This document shows positions 16,452 to 24,540 of a stretch of 35,826 bases of DNA, in pieces. The translations under genes were made by a program, and so were the position numbers. The DNA is from Trebonia sp030042015 (GTDB lineage: Bacteria; Actinomycetota; Actinomycetes; Streptosporangiales; Streptosporangiaceae), in contig NZ_JASIAL010000331.1 in the NCBI RefSeq assembly GCF_030042015.1, forward strand, positions 1 through 35,826. Direction: 5' to 3'. Position 1 is the stretch's first letter. Every line of letters starts with the position of its first letter. Under the pieces are notes generated by a model that was not told the DNA's origin, searched no databases, and saw nothing but the letters and a program-made list of their open reading frames with translations.

Positions 16452-18504
16452 CGACATCGACCTCAACCGGGAAGCCGCTGAACACCGGCTGACCGGTGAG
16501 CGGGTCGACTCGCGGGTCGATCAGCGCGGCGGCGTTGGGCGTCCGCGATCCGTGGGTCAGCGAGACCGTCCCCCGGGCGGCGCGCTCGTCGACCCGGGCG
16601 GTGGCGACGACCGAGCCGCTCCGGCTCCGCACGGTCACCGCGGCCCCGTCGCTGATGCCGCGCGCGGCCGCGTCGTCCGGATGCACGCTCACCGCCACGG
16701 CGTCACCGACCTCCAGGCCCGCGCGCGCGGCGCTGTTGCCGCGCTGGTCTCGCGCGTACCGCACCGAGTTGTGGGCCGAGATCACGCGCCGGGACACGAA
16801 GATCAGGGCGTCGGGGGGGTCGGCGCAGTCGGCCAGCCGACCGAGTCGGCCGAGCAGTTCCCGTGGCGCGAGCCGCCAGCGTCCCTCGGGCAGGGCGTCG
16901 TGGAACCAGCCGGGTTCGCGCGGCATCCCCAGCCCGTGCGGGCCGGCCGCGATCAGCGCGTCCGCGCCACCTCGGCTGTGCGCAAGCAGCTGCCGGTTGA
17001 GCAGCTCGTCTGAGCACTCGTCGACGGGCACGCCGCCGAGGACCTCGACGCCGAGCCGGCCCGCCAGCTGGGCCCACACCCACCAGGCCGGCCGGGTTCC
17101 GGCCGGCGGGGGGATGACCGCCGGAGCGTAGCAGGTGTGGCTCTTGTTCCGGACCACGTCCGAACGCTCGAGCATGGCCGGCACCGGTAGCACGTGCGTG
17201 GCCAGCGCTGTCACCTCGTTGTCGGCGACGTCGGTGACCGCCAGGAAGTCCAGCTCCGCGATCGCGGCGCGCAGGCGGTCCGGTTCCGGGCCGGCCGTCA
17301 GCGGGTTGCCGCCGGCGATGAACAGTCCGCGCAGGTAGCCTTGCTCGATCTGGTCCGCCATCGCCACCGCGGGGTACTCCCCGAGCAGCTGCCGCAGGTC
17401 GGGACGGGACTCGGGCCCGGGCCCGTCGTCGCCTTCGGCACTGCCGTAGGACCTGCTTGTCCGGCGGTCGAACGGGATGATCCACCCGGGCGGCACCCAC
17501 ATGCCGCCCGCGCGGTCGATGGATCCGGTCACTACCAGGATGACCAGCCGCAGCCACTCGGCCACGAGGGCGTGCGGGCCGAATTGGACGCCCGTCCCGG
17601 TGAGAATGGCCGGCTGCCCCGCGTTCCTGACCGCGTCCGCCAGTGCGCGCAACTCGGCCGCCGGCAGCCCTGAGGCGCGGGCCGCCAGCTCGGCGTCGAA
17701 CGGCGCCAGGGCGGCCCGCAGCCGGTCCAGCTCGTCGGCCCGGCAGTAGGCCGCCAGCTCATGGGCGTCGTAGCCCTCGGTCAGCAGCTGCGCCGTCAGG
17801 TAGGCGAGCACATAGGCATCCGACCCGGGCCGCACGATCAGAGCGCGGTCGGCAAGGTCGGCGGTCTCGGTGCGCCGGGCGTCGAGCACCCAGATCCGCC
17901 CGCCCCGCCGCTGGAACGCGCGCATCCGGGCCCGCGGCTCGGGCAGGTTGGTCTGGTAGCCGTGCGACACTACCGGGTTGCAGCCGATGAACAGCACAAA
18001 CCGCGGGGAGTCGGCCTCGGGGACCCAGGACGGGTTGAGCTCCCAGGCCGCGCCGCCAACCATCTCGGCGGCACGCAGCAGGGGCCCGCAGTCGTACATC
18101 AGTGCGCTGTACCGCTGCCGGACATTGAGGGCGCCGAACAAGCGGTGCTGCACCAGCAGGCCGGCGCTCTCGAACGCCGCCCCCATCGAGCTGTACACAC
18201 CCACGGCATCGGTGCCCTGACGCGCCCGCACGTCAGCGAAGGCGGCGGCGAGGTCGTCAAGGACCGCCGGCCACGAGGCGTCCTTGCCGCGAAGGCGCGG
18301 CCGGGTCAGCCGCCGCGGCCCATGGTGAAAGTCGGCCAGCGCCCGGCCCTTGGGGCAGGTGTAGCCGTGCGATGCCGGGTGTTCGGCGTCGCCGCGGACC
18401 CCTGCGATCCGGCTGTCCGCGACGGCCACCAGCAGCCCGCACTGCGCAGTGCAGATCCGGCAGACGCTGCGATGTTCGGCCGCAGCCGGGACCGGATCGC
18501 TCAC
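16393..18504 (-). CDS. Molybdopterin (Mo-bisPGD) oxidoreductase, DMSO reductase superfamily
   Basis: 703-aa cytoplasmic molybdoenzyme. An N-terminal [4Fe-4S] site is formed by Cys15, Cys18, Cys22 and Cys50 (CRICTAQC ... YTCPKG). MYDCGPLLRAAEMVGG places Cys139 where formate dehydrogenases carry Cys/Sec on Mo, followed by FIGCNPVVSHG and LDARRTETADLAD. The C-terminal domain (VFVSRR-type start; GNSAARAGLEVGD; GAAVTVRSRSG) is the MGD-binding barrel. No Fe-S or membrane partner subunit and no twin-arginine signal is seen, so it is solitary and probably soluble. GTG 18504 has GAGG eight bases upstream; the open frame extends to GTG 18537. It is divergent from the gene at 18655 across GACGTC copy 2. 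The substrate is unknown; it is not a nitrate reductase paralogue of narG. Confidence 0.87.
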   Translation of the reverse strand: MSDPVPAAAEHRSVCRICTAQCGLLVAVADSRIAGVRGDAEHPASHGYTCPKGRALADFHHGPRRLTRPRLRGKDASWPAVLDDLAAAFADVRARQGTDAVGVYSSMGAAFESAGLLVQHRLFGALNVRQRYSALMYDCGPLLRAAEMVGGAAWELNPSWVPEADSPRFVLFIGCNPVVSHGYQTNLPEPRARMRAFQRRGGRIWVLDARRTETADLADRALIVRPGSDAYVLAYLTAQLLTEGYDAHELAAYCRADELDRLRAALAPFDAELAARASGLPAAELRALADAVRNAGQPAILTGTGVQFGPHALVAEWLRLVILVVTGSIDRAGGMWVPPGWIIPFDRRTSRSYGSAEGDDGPGPESRPDLRQLLGEYPAVAMADQIEQGYLRGLFIAGGNPLTAGPEPDRLRAAIAELDFLAVTDVADNEVTALATHVLPVPAMLERSDVVRNKSHTCYAPAVIPPPAGTRPAWWVWAQLAGRLGVEVLGGVPVDECSDELLNRQLLAHSRGGADALIAAGPHGLGMPREPGWFHDALPEGRWRLAPRELLGRLGRLADCADPPDALIFVSRRVISAHNSVRYARDQRGNSAARAGLEVGDAVAVSVHPDDAAARGISDGAAVTVRSRSGSVVATARVDERAARGTVSLTHGSRTPNAAALIDPRVDPLTGQPVFSGFPVEVDVVTPSPGQSRRLADASASSS

Positions 18505-18547
18505 CGACTGCACCTCGCCCGCACCGAACGACTCCACCCGGTTCCAG

Positions 18548-18578
18548 TGGATATAATATTGACGTCAACGATAATAAG
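18548..18578. promoter_or_regulatory. AT-rich GACGTC element, copy 2 (divergent promoter)
   Basis: GACGTC at 18561-18566 is the centre of the 10-bp palindrome TTGACGTCAA. It is flanked by TATAAT (18552-18557) and GATAATAA. The site separates the molybdoenzyme gene (minus) from the unknown gene at 18655 (plus). On the reverse strand GACGTCAATATTATA closely matches copy 5 (GACGTCAATAATAGT). Confidence 0.65.
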
Positions 18579-18654
18579 AATCGGCCGCCTGGTCAACTGC
18601 GGCGGGCAATCAAGGCCCGACTCCAGGTGGTGGCCGGTGAAAGGAGCACGTGCC

Positions 18655-19170
18655 GTGGGGACGACCTACTACATGAAGCCGATCGCGCCGATCGAGCAGA
18701 ACACGGTGCGGGTGCCCGCGGGAGCGGTGACGTTCGGCTTGGAGATGCGGGAGCTGAATCCGGCACTCGTCCACGCCTTCTACCACGGCCGTCCGGACGA
18801 AGAGCACATTGCCGCCATGGCCGACCGCGTCAACTCACTTGACGACGGCGGGCCGAGCATTCACGTGTTCGGCAGCGATGACCAGCTGGAGTACCTGCGC
18901 TTCGATTGCTTCAGGAACGGTCCCCACTATCACTACGTGCATCCGAACGAGGAGCATCAGGTCGTCAACGAGATCGATCCCGCAGCCGACGGCGATCCAT
19001 TCGAATGGGCGCTCGGACGGCTTCGGTCGCGGCTGCCGGAAATGCTCCGCGAGGCTGGCGGCGCGACACTGGCTGACCAGCTCGACCAGGCGACGGTGGA
19101 CAGCGCCATCCACCGCGTCAGCGAGCTGGCCGCGAAGGCAGCCCGGCCGGCGAGCTCACAGCTCGGATAG
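18655..19170 (+). CDS. Conserved-looking protein of unknown function with HYHYVHP motif
   Basis: 171-aa soluble protein that I do not recognise as a characterised family. Residues around 85-100 carry FDCFRNGPHYHYVHPNEEHQ, a striking His/Tyr cluster that could bind metal. A DPFEWALGRLRSRLPEMLREAG segment and an amphipathic helical C-terminus (LADQLDQATVDSAIHRVSELAAKAA) follow. GTG 18655 has AAGGAG at 18641-18646, eight bases upstream; ATG 18673 is an alternative. The longer open frame upstream is a shadow of the molybdoenzyme gene. It is divergently transcribed from that enzyme and shares GACGTC copy 2, so it is likely coregulated with it. Confidence 0.78.
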   Translation: MGTTYYMKPIAPIEQNTVRVPAGAVTFGLEMRELNPALVHAFYHGRPDEEHIAAMADRVNSLDDGGPSIHVFGSDDQLEYLRFDCFRNGPHYHYVHPNEEHQVVNEIDPAADGDPFEWALGRLRSRLPEMLREAGGATLADQLDQATVDSAIHRVSELAAKAARPASSQLG

Positions 19171-19188
19171 CAGCAAGGACGGCATGGG

Positions 19189-19701
19189 TCAGGCGGCGAA
19201 CAGGATCGCCCAGACCACCTTGCCGCGGCCCGGCACCGGGCTCCACCCCCACACATCGCTCAGCGCGTCCACGATCTGCAGGCCAAGACCGGCCGCACAG
19301 GCGCTACCGGGAGCTTTCAGCACCGGTGCCCTTTCGCTGGGGTCAAGCACCGCGCAGATCACCTCGTCGGGGCGCCGCAGCAGGCGCAGGCCCAGGTGCT
19401 CCCCGGCGGACTTGAGAGCACCGGCCGGCGGCGCCGCGTGCGTGATCGCGTTGGCGGCGAGTTCCCCGACGATGATCTCCGCGTCCTCGGCGAGCGGCGT
19501 CAGTCCCCAGGCACGCAGCGTGTCCTTGGTCAGCCGGCGCGCCGCCCGCGCGGACTGCGGCCCGCGGCCCAGCGGGCAGCGCACCGCCGTCGGTGACTCC
19601 CACCAGTCGGCGGGCATCCGGACCACACGCGGGCGCCCGGGCCCGGCCTCAGGGTCGACCCTGGCCACCGGCGGCGGCTGTCGCCGCTGGTTCACCGTCA
19701 T
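19189..19701 (-). CDS. RsbW/anti-sigma-type histidine kinase-like ATPase
   Basis: About 170-aa GHKL-fold protein of the HATPase_c_2 type common in actinobacteria (serine kinase/anti-sigma factors). The N-box is IIVGELAANAITHA, the Asp-containing loop is VLDPSERAP, and the G-box is AAGLGLQIVDALSD. It lacks a phospho-acceptor domain. ATG 19701 is very close to GGAGG; GTG 19695 gives a better 8-base spacing. It is the last gene of the minus-strand run that starts at 25590, 79 bp after the thiolase, and may have its own promoter. Convergent with the 18655 gene. Which sigma factor it acts on, if any, is unknown. Confidence 0.78.
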   Translation of the reverse strand: MTVNQRRQPPPVARVDPEAGPGRPRVVRMPADWWESPTAVRCPLGRGPQSARAARRLTKDTLRAWGLTPLAEDAEIIVGELAANAITHAAPPAGALKSAGEHLGLRLLRRPDEVICAVLDPSERAPVLKAPGSACAAGLGLQIVDALSDVWGWSPVPGRGKVVWAILFAA

Positions 19702-19780
19702 CACCTCCCACACGACGATCGCGTCCTCGGCTCGAACTTCCGCGATGGCTGACCTTCGACAGCTTCGGCGCGGGACCGGC

Positions 19781-20995
19781 TTACCCGAGGCGTTCGATGA
19801 TGGTGGCGTTGGCCATGCCGCCGCCTTCACACATCGTCTGCAGGCCGTAGCGTCCCTGCGTGCGCTCGAGCTCTCCGAGCATCGTGGCCATGAGCCGACC
19901 GCCCGACGCCCCGAGCGGGTGCCCCAGGGCGATCGCGCCGCCGTTCGGGTTCACCCGTGCCGGGTCGGCGGGGTGCTCCTTGAGCCAGGCCAGGACGACC
20001 GGCGCGAACGCCTCGTTGACCTCGAACACGTCGATGTCGTCCAGGCCCAGCCCGGTCCGCTGCAGGATCTTTGCCGTCGCGGGAATCGGCCCAGTCAGCA
20101 TCGTGATCGGATCCACCCCGGCGACCGCGAACCCAAGAAACCGGGCCCGCGGCCGCAGCCGGAGGTCGCGGGCGCGCTCGGCGGACATGACGAGCATCGC
20201 GGACGCGCCGTCGCTGATCTGCGAGCTGTTCCCGGCGGTGAGCAGCCCCCCAGGCGTGAACGACGGCTTCAGCCCGGCGAGCGCATCCACCGTGCTCCCC
20301 GGCCGGATCCCCTCGTCGCGCTCGACGGTGTGCCCCTCGTCCGGGATGACCGCACCGGTCGCACGGTCCAGCCGGCGGGCCGGGAGCGGGACGATCTCGG
20401 CGGCGAATCGCCCGTCCGCGGTGGCCTTCGCGGCCAGTTCATGGCTGCGAACGCTGAACGCGTCGCATTCGGCCCGCGAGATGCCCCACCGCCGGGCGAT
20501 CAGCTCCGCCGACAGGCCCTGGCTGATCCTGCCCCGGACCCCGAAATGCTCCTGGCCGGCGTAGCGCTGGTCCGCGCGCGGCCCGAACGGCGCGCCGTAC
20601 TCCGGATCCGAGGTGGAAGCGCGCAGCGGCACCTTGCTCATCACCTCCACGCCCCCGGCGATCACCACGTCGCACGCGCCAGACATGACCGCCTGCGCCG
20701 CGAAGTGCGCGGCCTGCTGGGATGAGCCGCACTGGCGGTCGATGGTGGTCGCCGGAATCGTCTCCGGCCATCCGGCAGCGAGCACGGCCGACCGCCCCAC
20801 GTTCAGCGCCTGAGCGCCGACCTGGTTCACGCATCCGACGATCACGTCGTCAATGACGGCGGGGTCGATCCCCGTCCGCCGCGCCAGGGCCTCGAAGGTG
20901 CTCGCCAGCAGGTCGACGGGATGCCAGCCGGACAGGCCGCCGTAGCGCTTGCCGGTGGCGGTGCGAACGATATCGACGATGACTGCTGCACTCAT
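19781..20995 (-). CDS. Thiolase (acetyl-CoA C-acyltransferase)
   Basis: 404-aa biosynthetic/degradative thiolase. The nucleophile is Cys89 in DRQCGSSQQA, and the other catalytic residues are His359 (GGAIALGHPLGASG) and Cys389 (MCEGGGMA). NEAFAPVV is also present. It cleaves a 3-ketoacyl-CoA with CoA, or condenses two acetyl-CoA in reverse. It lies 23 bp behind methylsuccinyl-CoA dehydrogenase in a minus-strand operon with a FabG-like SDR, so either beta-oxidation thiolysis or acetoacetyl-CoA formation for an ethylmalonyl-CoA-type route is possible. Confidence 0.94.
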   Translation of the reverse strand: MSAAVIVDIVRTATGKRYGGLSGWHPVDLLASTFEALARRTGIDPAVIDDVIVGCVNQVGAQALNVGRSAVLAAGWPETIPATTIDRQCGSSQQAAHFAAQAVMSGACDVVIAGGVEVMSKVPLRASTSDPEYGAPFGPRADQRYAGQEHFGVRGRISQGLSAELIARRWGISRAECDAFSVRSHELAAKATADGRFAAEIVPLPARRLDRATGAVIPDEGHTVERDEGIRPGSTVDALAGLKPSFTPGGLLTAGNSSQISDGASAMLVMSAERARDLRLRPRARFLGFAVAGVDPITMLTGPIPATAKILQRTGLGLDDIDVFEVNEAFAPVVLAWLKEHPADPARVNPNGGAIALGHPLGASGGRLMATMLGELERTQGRYGLQTMCEGGGMANATIIERLG

Positions 20996-21018
20996 GTGAC
21001 GCCTTTCTCAATCACTGG

Positions 21019-22221
21019 TTAGCCGAGGATGCGGTAGTCCTCGAGGAGGCGGCGCCCGATGATCATTTTCTGGATTTCCGCGGTGCCTTCGCCGATGAGC
21101 AGCATGGGGGCTTCCCGGTACAGGCGCTCGATCTCGTATTCGGTGGAGTAGCCGTAGCCGCCGTGGATGCGGAAGGAGTCTTCCACGACCTGCTTGCCGT
21201 ACTCGGAAGCGAGGTATTTGGCCATGCCGGCCTCGAGGTCGTTGCGGTGGCCGGAGTCCTTGCGCCGGGCGGCCAGCACCATCATCTGGTGGGCGGCCTC
21301 GACCAGGGTGGCCATCTCGGCCAGCTTGAAGGCGATCGCCTGGTGGCCGGCGATCGGCTTGCCGAAGGCGTGCCGCTGCTGCGCGTAGGCGATCGCGAGT
21401 TCGAACGCGCGCAGGGCGACCCCGCAGCCGCGCGCCGCGACGTTCACCCGGCCGACCTCGACGCCGTCCATCATCTGGTAGAAGCCCTGGCCGGTGATTC
21501 CGCCGAGGATCCGGCTGGCGGGGACGCGGACCCCGTCGAGGATGAGCTCGGTGGTGTCGACGCCCTTGTAGCCCATCTTGGCGATCTTCCCGGGCACGGT
21601 CAGGCCCGGCACCGTCGGGTTGGGGCCGTAGCCTGGCTGTTTCTCGATCAGGAACGTGGTCATGTTCCGGTGCGGGACCGCATGGCCCTCGTCGGTGCGG
21701 CACAGCACGGCCACGAGGTTGGCGGTGCCTCCGTTGGTGAGCCACATTTTCTGGCCGTTGATGACGAACTCCGCACCGTCGCGCACGGCAGTGGTGCGGA
21801 TCGCCGACACGTCCGAGCCCAGGCCGGGCTCGGACATCGAGAAGGCGCCGCGGACGTCGCCGCTGGCCATCTTGGGCAGGAAGTGGTCTTTCTGCTCCTG
21901 AGTGCCATAGCGGGCAATCATGTGCGCGACGATGAAGTGGGTGTTGATGATGCCGGACACCGACATCCAGCCGCGGGCGATCTCCTCCACCGCCAGGGCG
22001 TAGAGCAGCAGCGAGGCCCCGAGGCCGCCGTATTCCTCGGGGATGGTCAGCCCGAACAGGCCGAGTTTCTTCATCCCCTCGACGATCTGGACGGGGTACT
22101 CGTCCTTGTGCTCGAGCTCGGTCGCGACCGGGATGATCTCTTTTTCCGCGAAGTCCCTGACGGCGGCGAGGATCTCCTGCTCGAACTCGGTCAGGCCGTC
22201 GGTCTGTGCCAGGCGTCGCAT
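21019..22221 (-). CDS. mcd: Acyl-CoA dehydrogenase, probable (2S)-methylsuccinyl-CoA dehydrogenase
   Basis: 400-aa flavoprotein with every canonical element: TIPEEYGGLG, FSMSEPGLGSD, QKMWLTNGG, the C-terminal IHGGYGYSTEYEIERLYREAP, and catalytic Glu378 in IGEGTAEIQK. It strongly resembles, from memory, the acyl-CoA dehydrogenase of the Streptomyces ethylmalonyl-CoA cluster (ARGWMSVSGIINTHFIVA, MGYKGVDTTELI). That enzyme oxidises methylsuccinyl-CoA to mesaconyl-CoA; the Rhodobacter enzyme is longer (about 550 aa). It is followed upstream by the MaoC hydratase and CoA-ester lyase in pathway order. GGAG lies seven bases before ATG 22221. The specific substrate is inferred from family and neighbours. 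Confidence 0.8.
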   Translation of the reverse strand: MRRLAQTDGLTEFEQEILAAVRDFAEKEIIPVATELEHKDEYPVQIVEGMKKLGLFGLTIPEEYGGLGASLLLYALAVEEIARGWMSVSGIINTHFIVAHMIARYGTQEQKDHFLPKMASGDVRGAFSMSEPGLGSDVSAIRTTAVRDGAEFVINGQKMWLTNGGTANLVAVLCRTDEGHAVPHRNMTTFLIEKQPGYGPNPTVPGLTVPGKIAKMGYKGVDTTELILDGVRVPASRILGGITGQGFYQMMDGVEVGRVNVAARGCGVALRAFELAIAYAQQRHAFGKPIAGHQAIAFKLAEMATLVEAAHQMMVLAARRKDSGHRNDLEAGMAKYLASEYGKQVVEDSFRIHGGYGYSTEYEIERLYREAPMLLIGEGTAEIQKMIIGRRLLEDYRILG

Positions 22222-22253
22222 GTCCAGGCTCCATTCTGCTGGTCACCAAGAGC

Positions 22254-22757
22254 TCAGCGGGCTGTTTCTGGGCGGCCTGGCTGCTCCCCGCCGCGCTTGG
22301 CGACGTAGGACCGAGCCGGCACCAGCACCTTGCGGCGGAACACGCACACCAGCGTGCCGTCCTGCTTGTAGCCGCGGGTTTCCACCTCGACGACGCCCCG
22401 GTCGCTCTTGGACTTCGACAGCCACTTGCCGAGCACGCTGGTCTCGCCGTAGACCGTGTCGCCGTGGAAGGTCGGCGCCACGTGCTTGAGCGACTCGACC
22501 TCCAGGTTCGCGATCGCCTGGCCTGAGACGTCCGGCACCGACATGCCCAGCAGCAGCGAGTAGATGTAATTGCCTACCACCACGTTCCTACCGAACTCGG
22601 TGGCCTGCTCCGCGTAGTGCGCATCCAGGTGCAGCGGGTGATGGTTCATTGTCAGCAGGCAGAAGAGGTGATCGTCGTATTCGGTGACCGTCTTCCCCGG
22701 CCAGTGCCGGTAGACCGCCCCGACCTCGAACTCCTCGTACGTGCGCCCGAACCGCAT
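22254..22757 (-). CDS. mch: MaoC-family dehydratase, probable mesaconyl-CoA hydratase
   Basis: 167-aa hot-dog fold hydratase. The sequence YEEFEVGAVYRHWPGKTVTEYDDHLFC and NHHPLHLDAHYAE contains the hydratase-2 Asp/His catalytic region. NVVVGNYIYSLLLGMSVPD and SKSDRGVVEVETRGYKQDG are typical of the actinobacterial mesaconyl-CoA hydratase group. It would add water to mesaconyl-CoA to give beta-methylmalyl-CoA. ATG 22757 has AGGGG eight bases upstream, inside the preceding gene; GTG 22766, which overlaps the lyase stop by four bases, is an alternative. It lies between the lyase and the dehydrogenase. Confidence 0.82.
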   Translation of the reverse strand: MRFGRTYEEFEVGAVYRHWPGKTVTEYDDHLFCLLTMNHHPLHLDAHYAEQATEFGRNVVVGNYIYSLLLGMSVPDVSGQAIANLEVESLKHVAPTFHGDTVYGETSVLGKWLSKSKSDRGVVEVETRGYKQDGTLVCVFRRKVLVPARSYVAKRGGEQPGRPETAR

Positions 22758-22762
22758 CGCGC

Positions 22763-23731
22763 TCACCCCTGCGGAGGCTCGAACACGGACGTGCGCCGCA
22801 GGCCCGCCGCCCGGCCCTTGCCCGCGATCACCACTGCCATCTTCCTGGAGGCCTCGTCGATCATCTCGTCTCCGAGCATCGCCGACCCCCGGGCGCCGCC
22901 CGCCGCCGACGTGCACCAGTCGTAGGCGTCCAGGATCAGCTCCGCGTGGTCGTAGTCGTCCTGCGAGGGCGAGAAGATCTCGTTGGCGGCAGCGATCTGG
23001 TCCGGGTGCAGCACCCACTTGCCGTCGTATCCCAGGGCGGCGGACCGGCGGGCCACGGCACCGAACCCATCGGCGTCGCGAACCTGGAGATAGGGACCGT
23101 CGATTGCCTGCAGATCATGCGCACGGGCCGCCATCAGGATCCGCATGAGGATGTAGTGGTAGGCATCCGCCGCGTACCCGGCGGGCTGCTCGCCCACCAC
23201 CAGCGACCGCATGCCGATCGACGCCATGAAATCGGCGGGGCCGAAGACGATGGTCTCCAGCCGCGACGAGGACGCCGCGATCGCGCCCACATGCTCCAGC
23301 CCGGCGGCGGTCTCGATCTGCGCCTCGATGCCGATACGGCCGACCTCGAAGCCCATCGTCTTCTCGATCTGCGTCAGCAGCAGGTCGAGCGCCGTCACCT
23401 GCGCGGCGTCGGCCACCTTCGGCAGCATGACGCAGTCGAGGTTGGGACCCGCCTCCTCGACCACCGTGACCACGTCCCGGTACGTCCAGTGGGTTGTCCA
23501 GTCATTGACCCGCACCACGCGGATCTTGCCGCCCCAGTCTCCGTTGTTCAGCGCGTCCACGATCATGTGCCTGGCGCGCTCCTTCACCAGCGGCGCGCAG
23601 GCGTCCTCCAGGTCCAAGAACACCTGATCGGACGGCAGGCCCTGCGCCTTCTCCAGGAAGCGCGGGTTGCTGCCCGGCACGGCCAGGCACGATCGGCGAG
23701 GGCGCAACCGTCCGGCGGCTACGGTCGTCAT
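22763..23731 (-). CDS. mcl1: CoA-ester lyase (beta-methylmalyl-CoA/malyl-CoA lyase type, CitE-like)
   Basis: 322-aa HpcH/HpaI-CitE TIM-barrel enzyme. Seen blocks are RPRRSCLAVPGSNPRFLEKAQ, VFLDLEDACAP (acidic Mg ligands), RVVRVND (CoA/oxaloacetate-type Arg), GIEAQIETAAGL (Glu ligand) and FGPADFMAS (Asp ligand). The C-terminal lid SAMLGDEMIDEASRKMAVV is intact. It would cleave beta-methylmalyl-CoA to glyoxylate and propionyl-CoA. ATG 23731 is preferred over GTG 23743 because GAGG then has usable spacing. It overlaps or abuts the hydratase gene, completing the Mcd-Mch-Mcl trio. Citrate lyase beta is unlikely because the alpha and gamma partners are absent. Confidence 0.84.
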   Translation of the reverse strand: MTTVAAGRLRPRRSCLAVPGSNPRFLEKAQGLPSDQVFLDLEDACAPLVKERARHMIVDALNNGDWGGKIRVVRVNDWTTHWTYRDVVTVVEEAGPNLDCVMLPKVADAAQVTALDLLLTQIEKTMGFEVGRIGIEAQIETAAGLEHVGAIAASSSRLETIVFGPADFMASIGMRSLVVGEQPAGYAADAYHYILMRILMAARAHDLQAIDGPYLQVRDADGFGAVARRSAALGYDGKWVLHPDQIAAANEIFSPSQDDYDHAELILDAYDWCTSAAGGARGSAMLGDEMIDEASRKMAVVIAGKGRAAGLRRTSVFEPPQG

Positions 23732-23748
23732 TTGTCGGGTCACCTCAT

Positions 23749-24510
23749 CTACGCTCGCGGGCCGCCGGCCACGTAGAGCACCTGTCCGGAGACGAATCCC
23801 GCGCCGTCACTGACGAAGAAGGAGACGGCGTGTGCGATATCGGCCGGCACGCCAGCCCGGGCAACGGGGATCTGAGCGACCCGGTCGGCCACGAACCGCT
23901 CCCAGTCCTGCCCGACCCGCTGTGCCGTCGCCCGGGTCATGTCAGTCTGGATGAAGCCCGGGGCGATGCTGTTGACCGTGATCCCGAACCGGCCCAGCTC
24001 GATGGCCAGGGTTTTGGTAAAGCCCTGCAGGCCTGCCTTGGCGGCCGAGTAGTTCGCCTGCCCGCGGTTGCCGAGCGCCGACGTGCTTGAGAGGTTCACG
24101 ATCCGCCCCCACGACGCCGCCACCATGTGCCGCTGGACCGCCCGGCTCATGAGGAACGCGCCGCGCAGATGCACGTTCAGCACCGTGTCCCAGTCCGCGT
24201 CCGTCATCTTGAACAGCAGGTTGTCGCGGGTCACCCCGGCGTTGTTGACCAGGACCGTCGGGGCGCCGAGCTCAGCGGCGACCCGGGCGACAGCCGCCTC
24301 GACTTGCCCGGCGTCGGACACGTCCGCGCCCACTGCCAGTACGCGACCGCCCGCGGCCACGATGCCGTTGACGGTCTCTTTGGCGGTGGACTCGTCCAGG
24401 TCGAGGACCGCGACCGCGAAGCCGTCCGCGGCCAGCCGACGGGCGGTCGCCGCGCCGATGCCCCGGGCGGCGCCAGTCACGATGGCCACCCGGCCTGTGG
24501 GATCAGTCAT
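23749..24510 (-). CDS. FabG/PhaB-like 3-oxoacyl reductase (SDR)
   Basis: 253-aa classical SDR with TGAARGIG (12-19), NNAG (89-92) and the active-site Ser141/142, Tyr154 and Lys158. VTRDNLLFKM is the FabG signature loop and GRFGITVNSIAPGFIQTDM the conserved C-terminal region. It reduces 3-oxoacyl-ACP or -CoA, or oxidises the hydroxy form. Placed 17 bp before the CoA-ester lyase and in the same operon as a thiolase, it could act as an acetoacetyl-CoA reductase or as a 3-hydroxyacyl-CoA dehydrogenase of the pathway. GGGAGA precedes ATG 24510. Confidence 0.88.
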   Translation of the reverse strand: MTDPTGRVAIVTGAARGIGAATARRLAADGFAVAVLDLDESTAKETVNGIVAAGGRVLAVGADVSDAGQVEAAVARVAAELGAPTVLVNNAGVTRDNLLFKMTDADWDTVLNVHLRGAFLMSRAVQRHMVAASWGRIVNLSSTSALGNRGQANYSAAKAGLQGFTKTLAIELGRFGITVNSIAPGFIQTDMTRATAQRVGQDWERFVADRVAQIPVARAGVPADIAHAVSFFVSDGAGFVSGQVLYVAGGPRA

Positions 24511-24540
24511 CTCATCTCTCCCGACATCTCGGCGTCCCGG

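Noticed and set aside
17761..18654. Upstream extension of the frame of the unknown gene
   Set aside because: It is antisense to the molybdoenzyme and crosses its promoter; AAGGAG at 18641 supports the start at 18655.
18809..20725. Plus-strand open frame of 638 codons spanning the unknown gene, ATPase and thiolase
   Set aside because: It runs through three genes in other frames and strands and is Arg/Ser/Pro-rich without motifs.
22763..23731. Citrate lyase beta subunit (CitE)
   Set aside because: No CitD/CitF genes are nearby, and the neighbours and sequence blocks match the malyl/methylmalyl-CoA lyase type.
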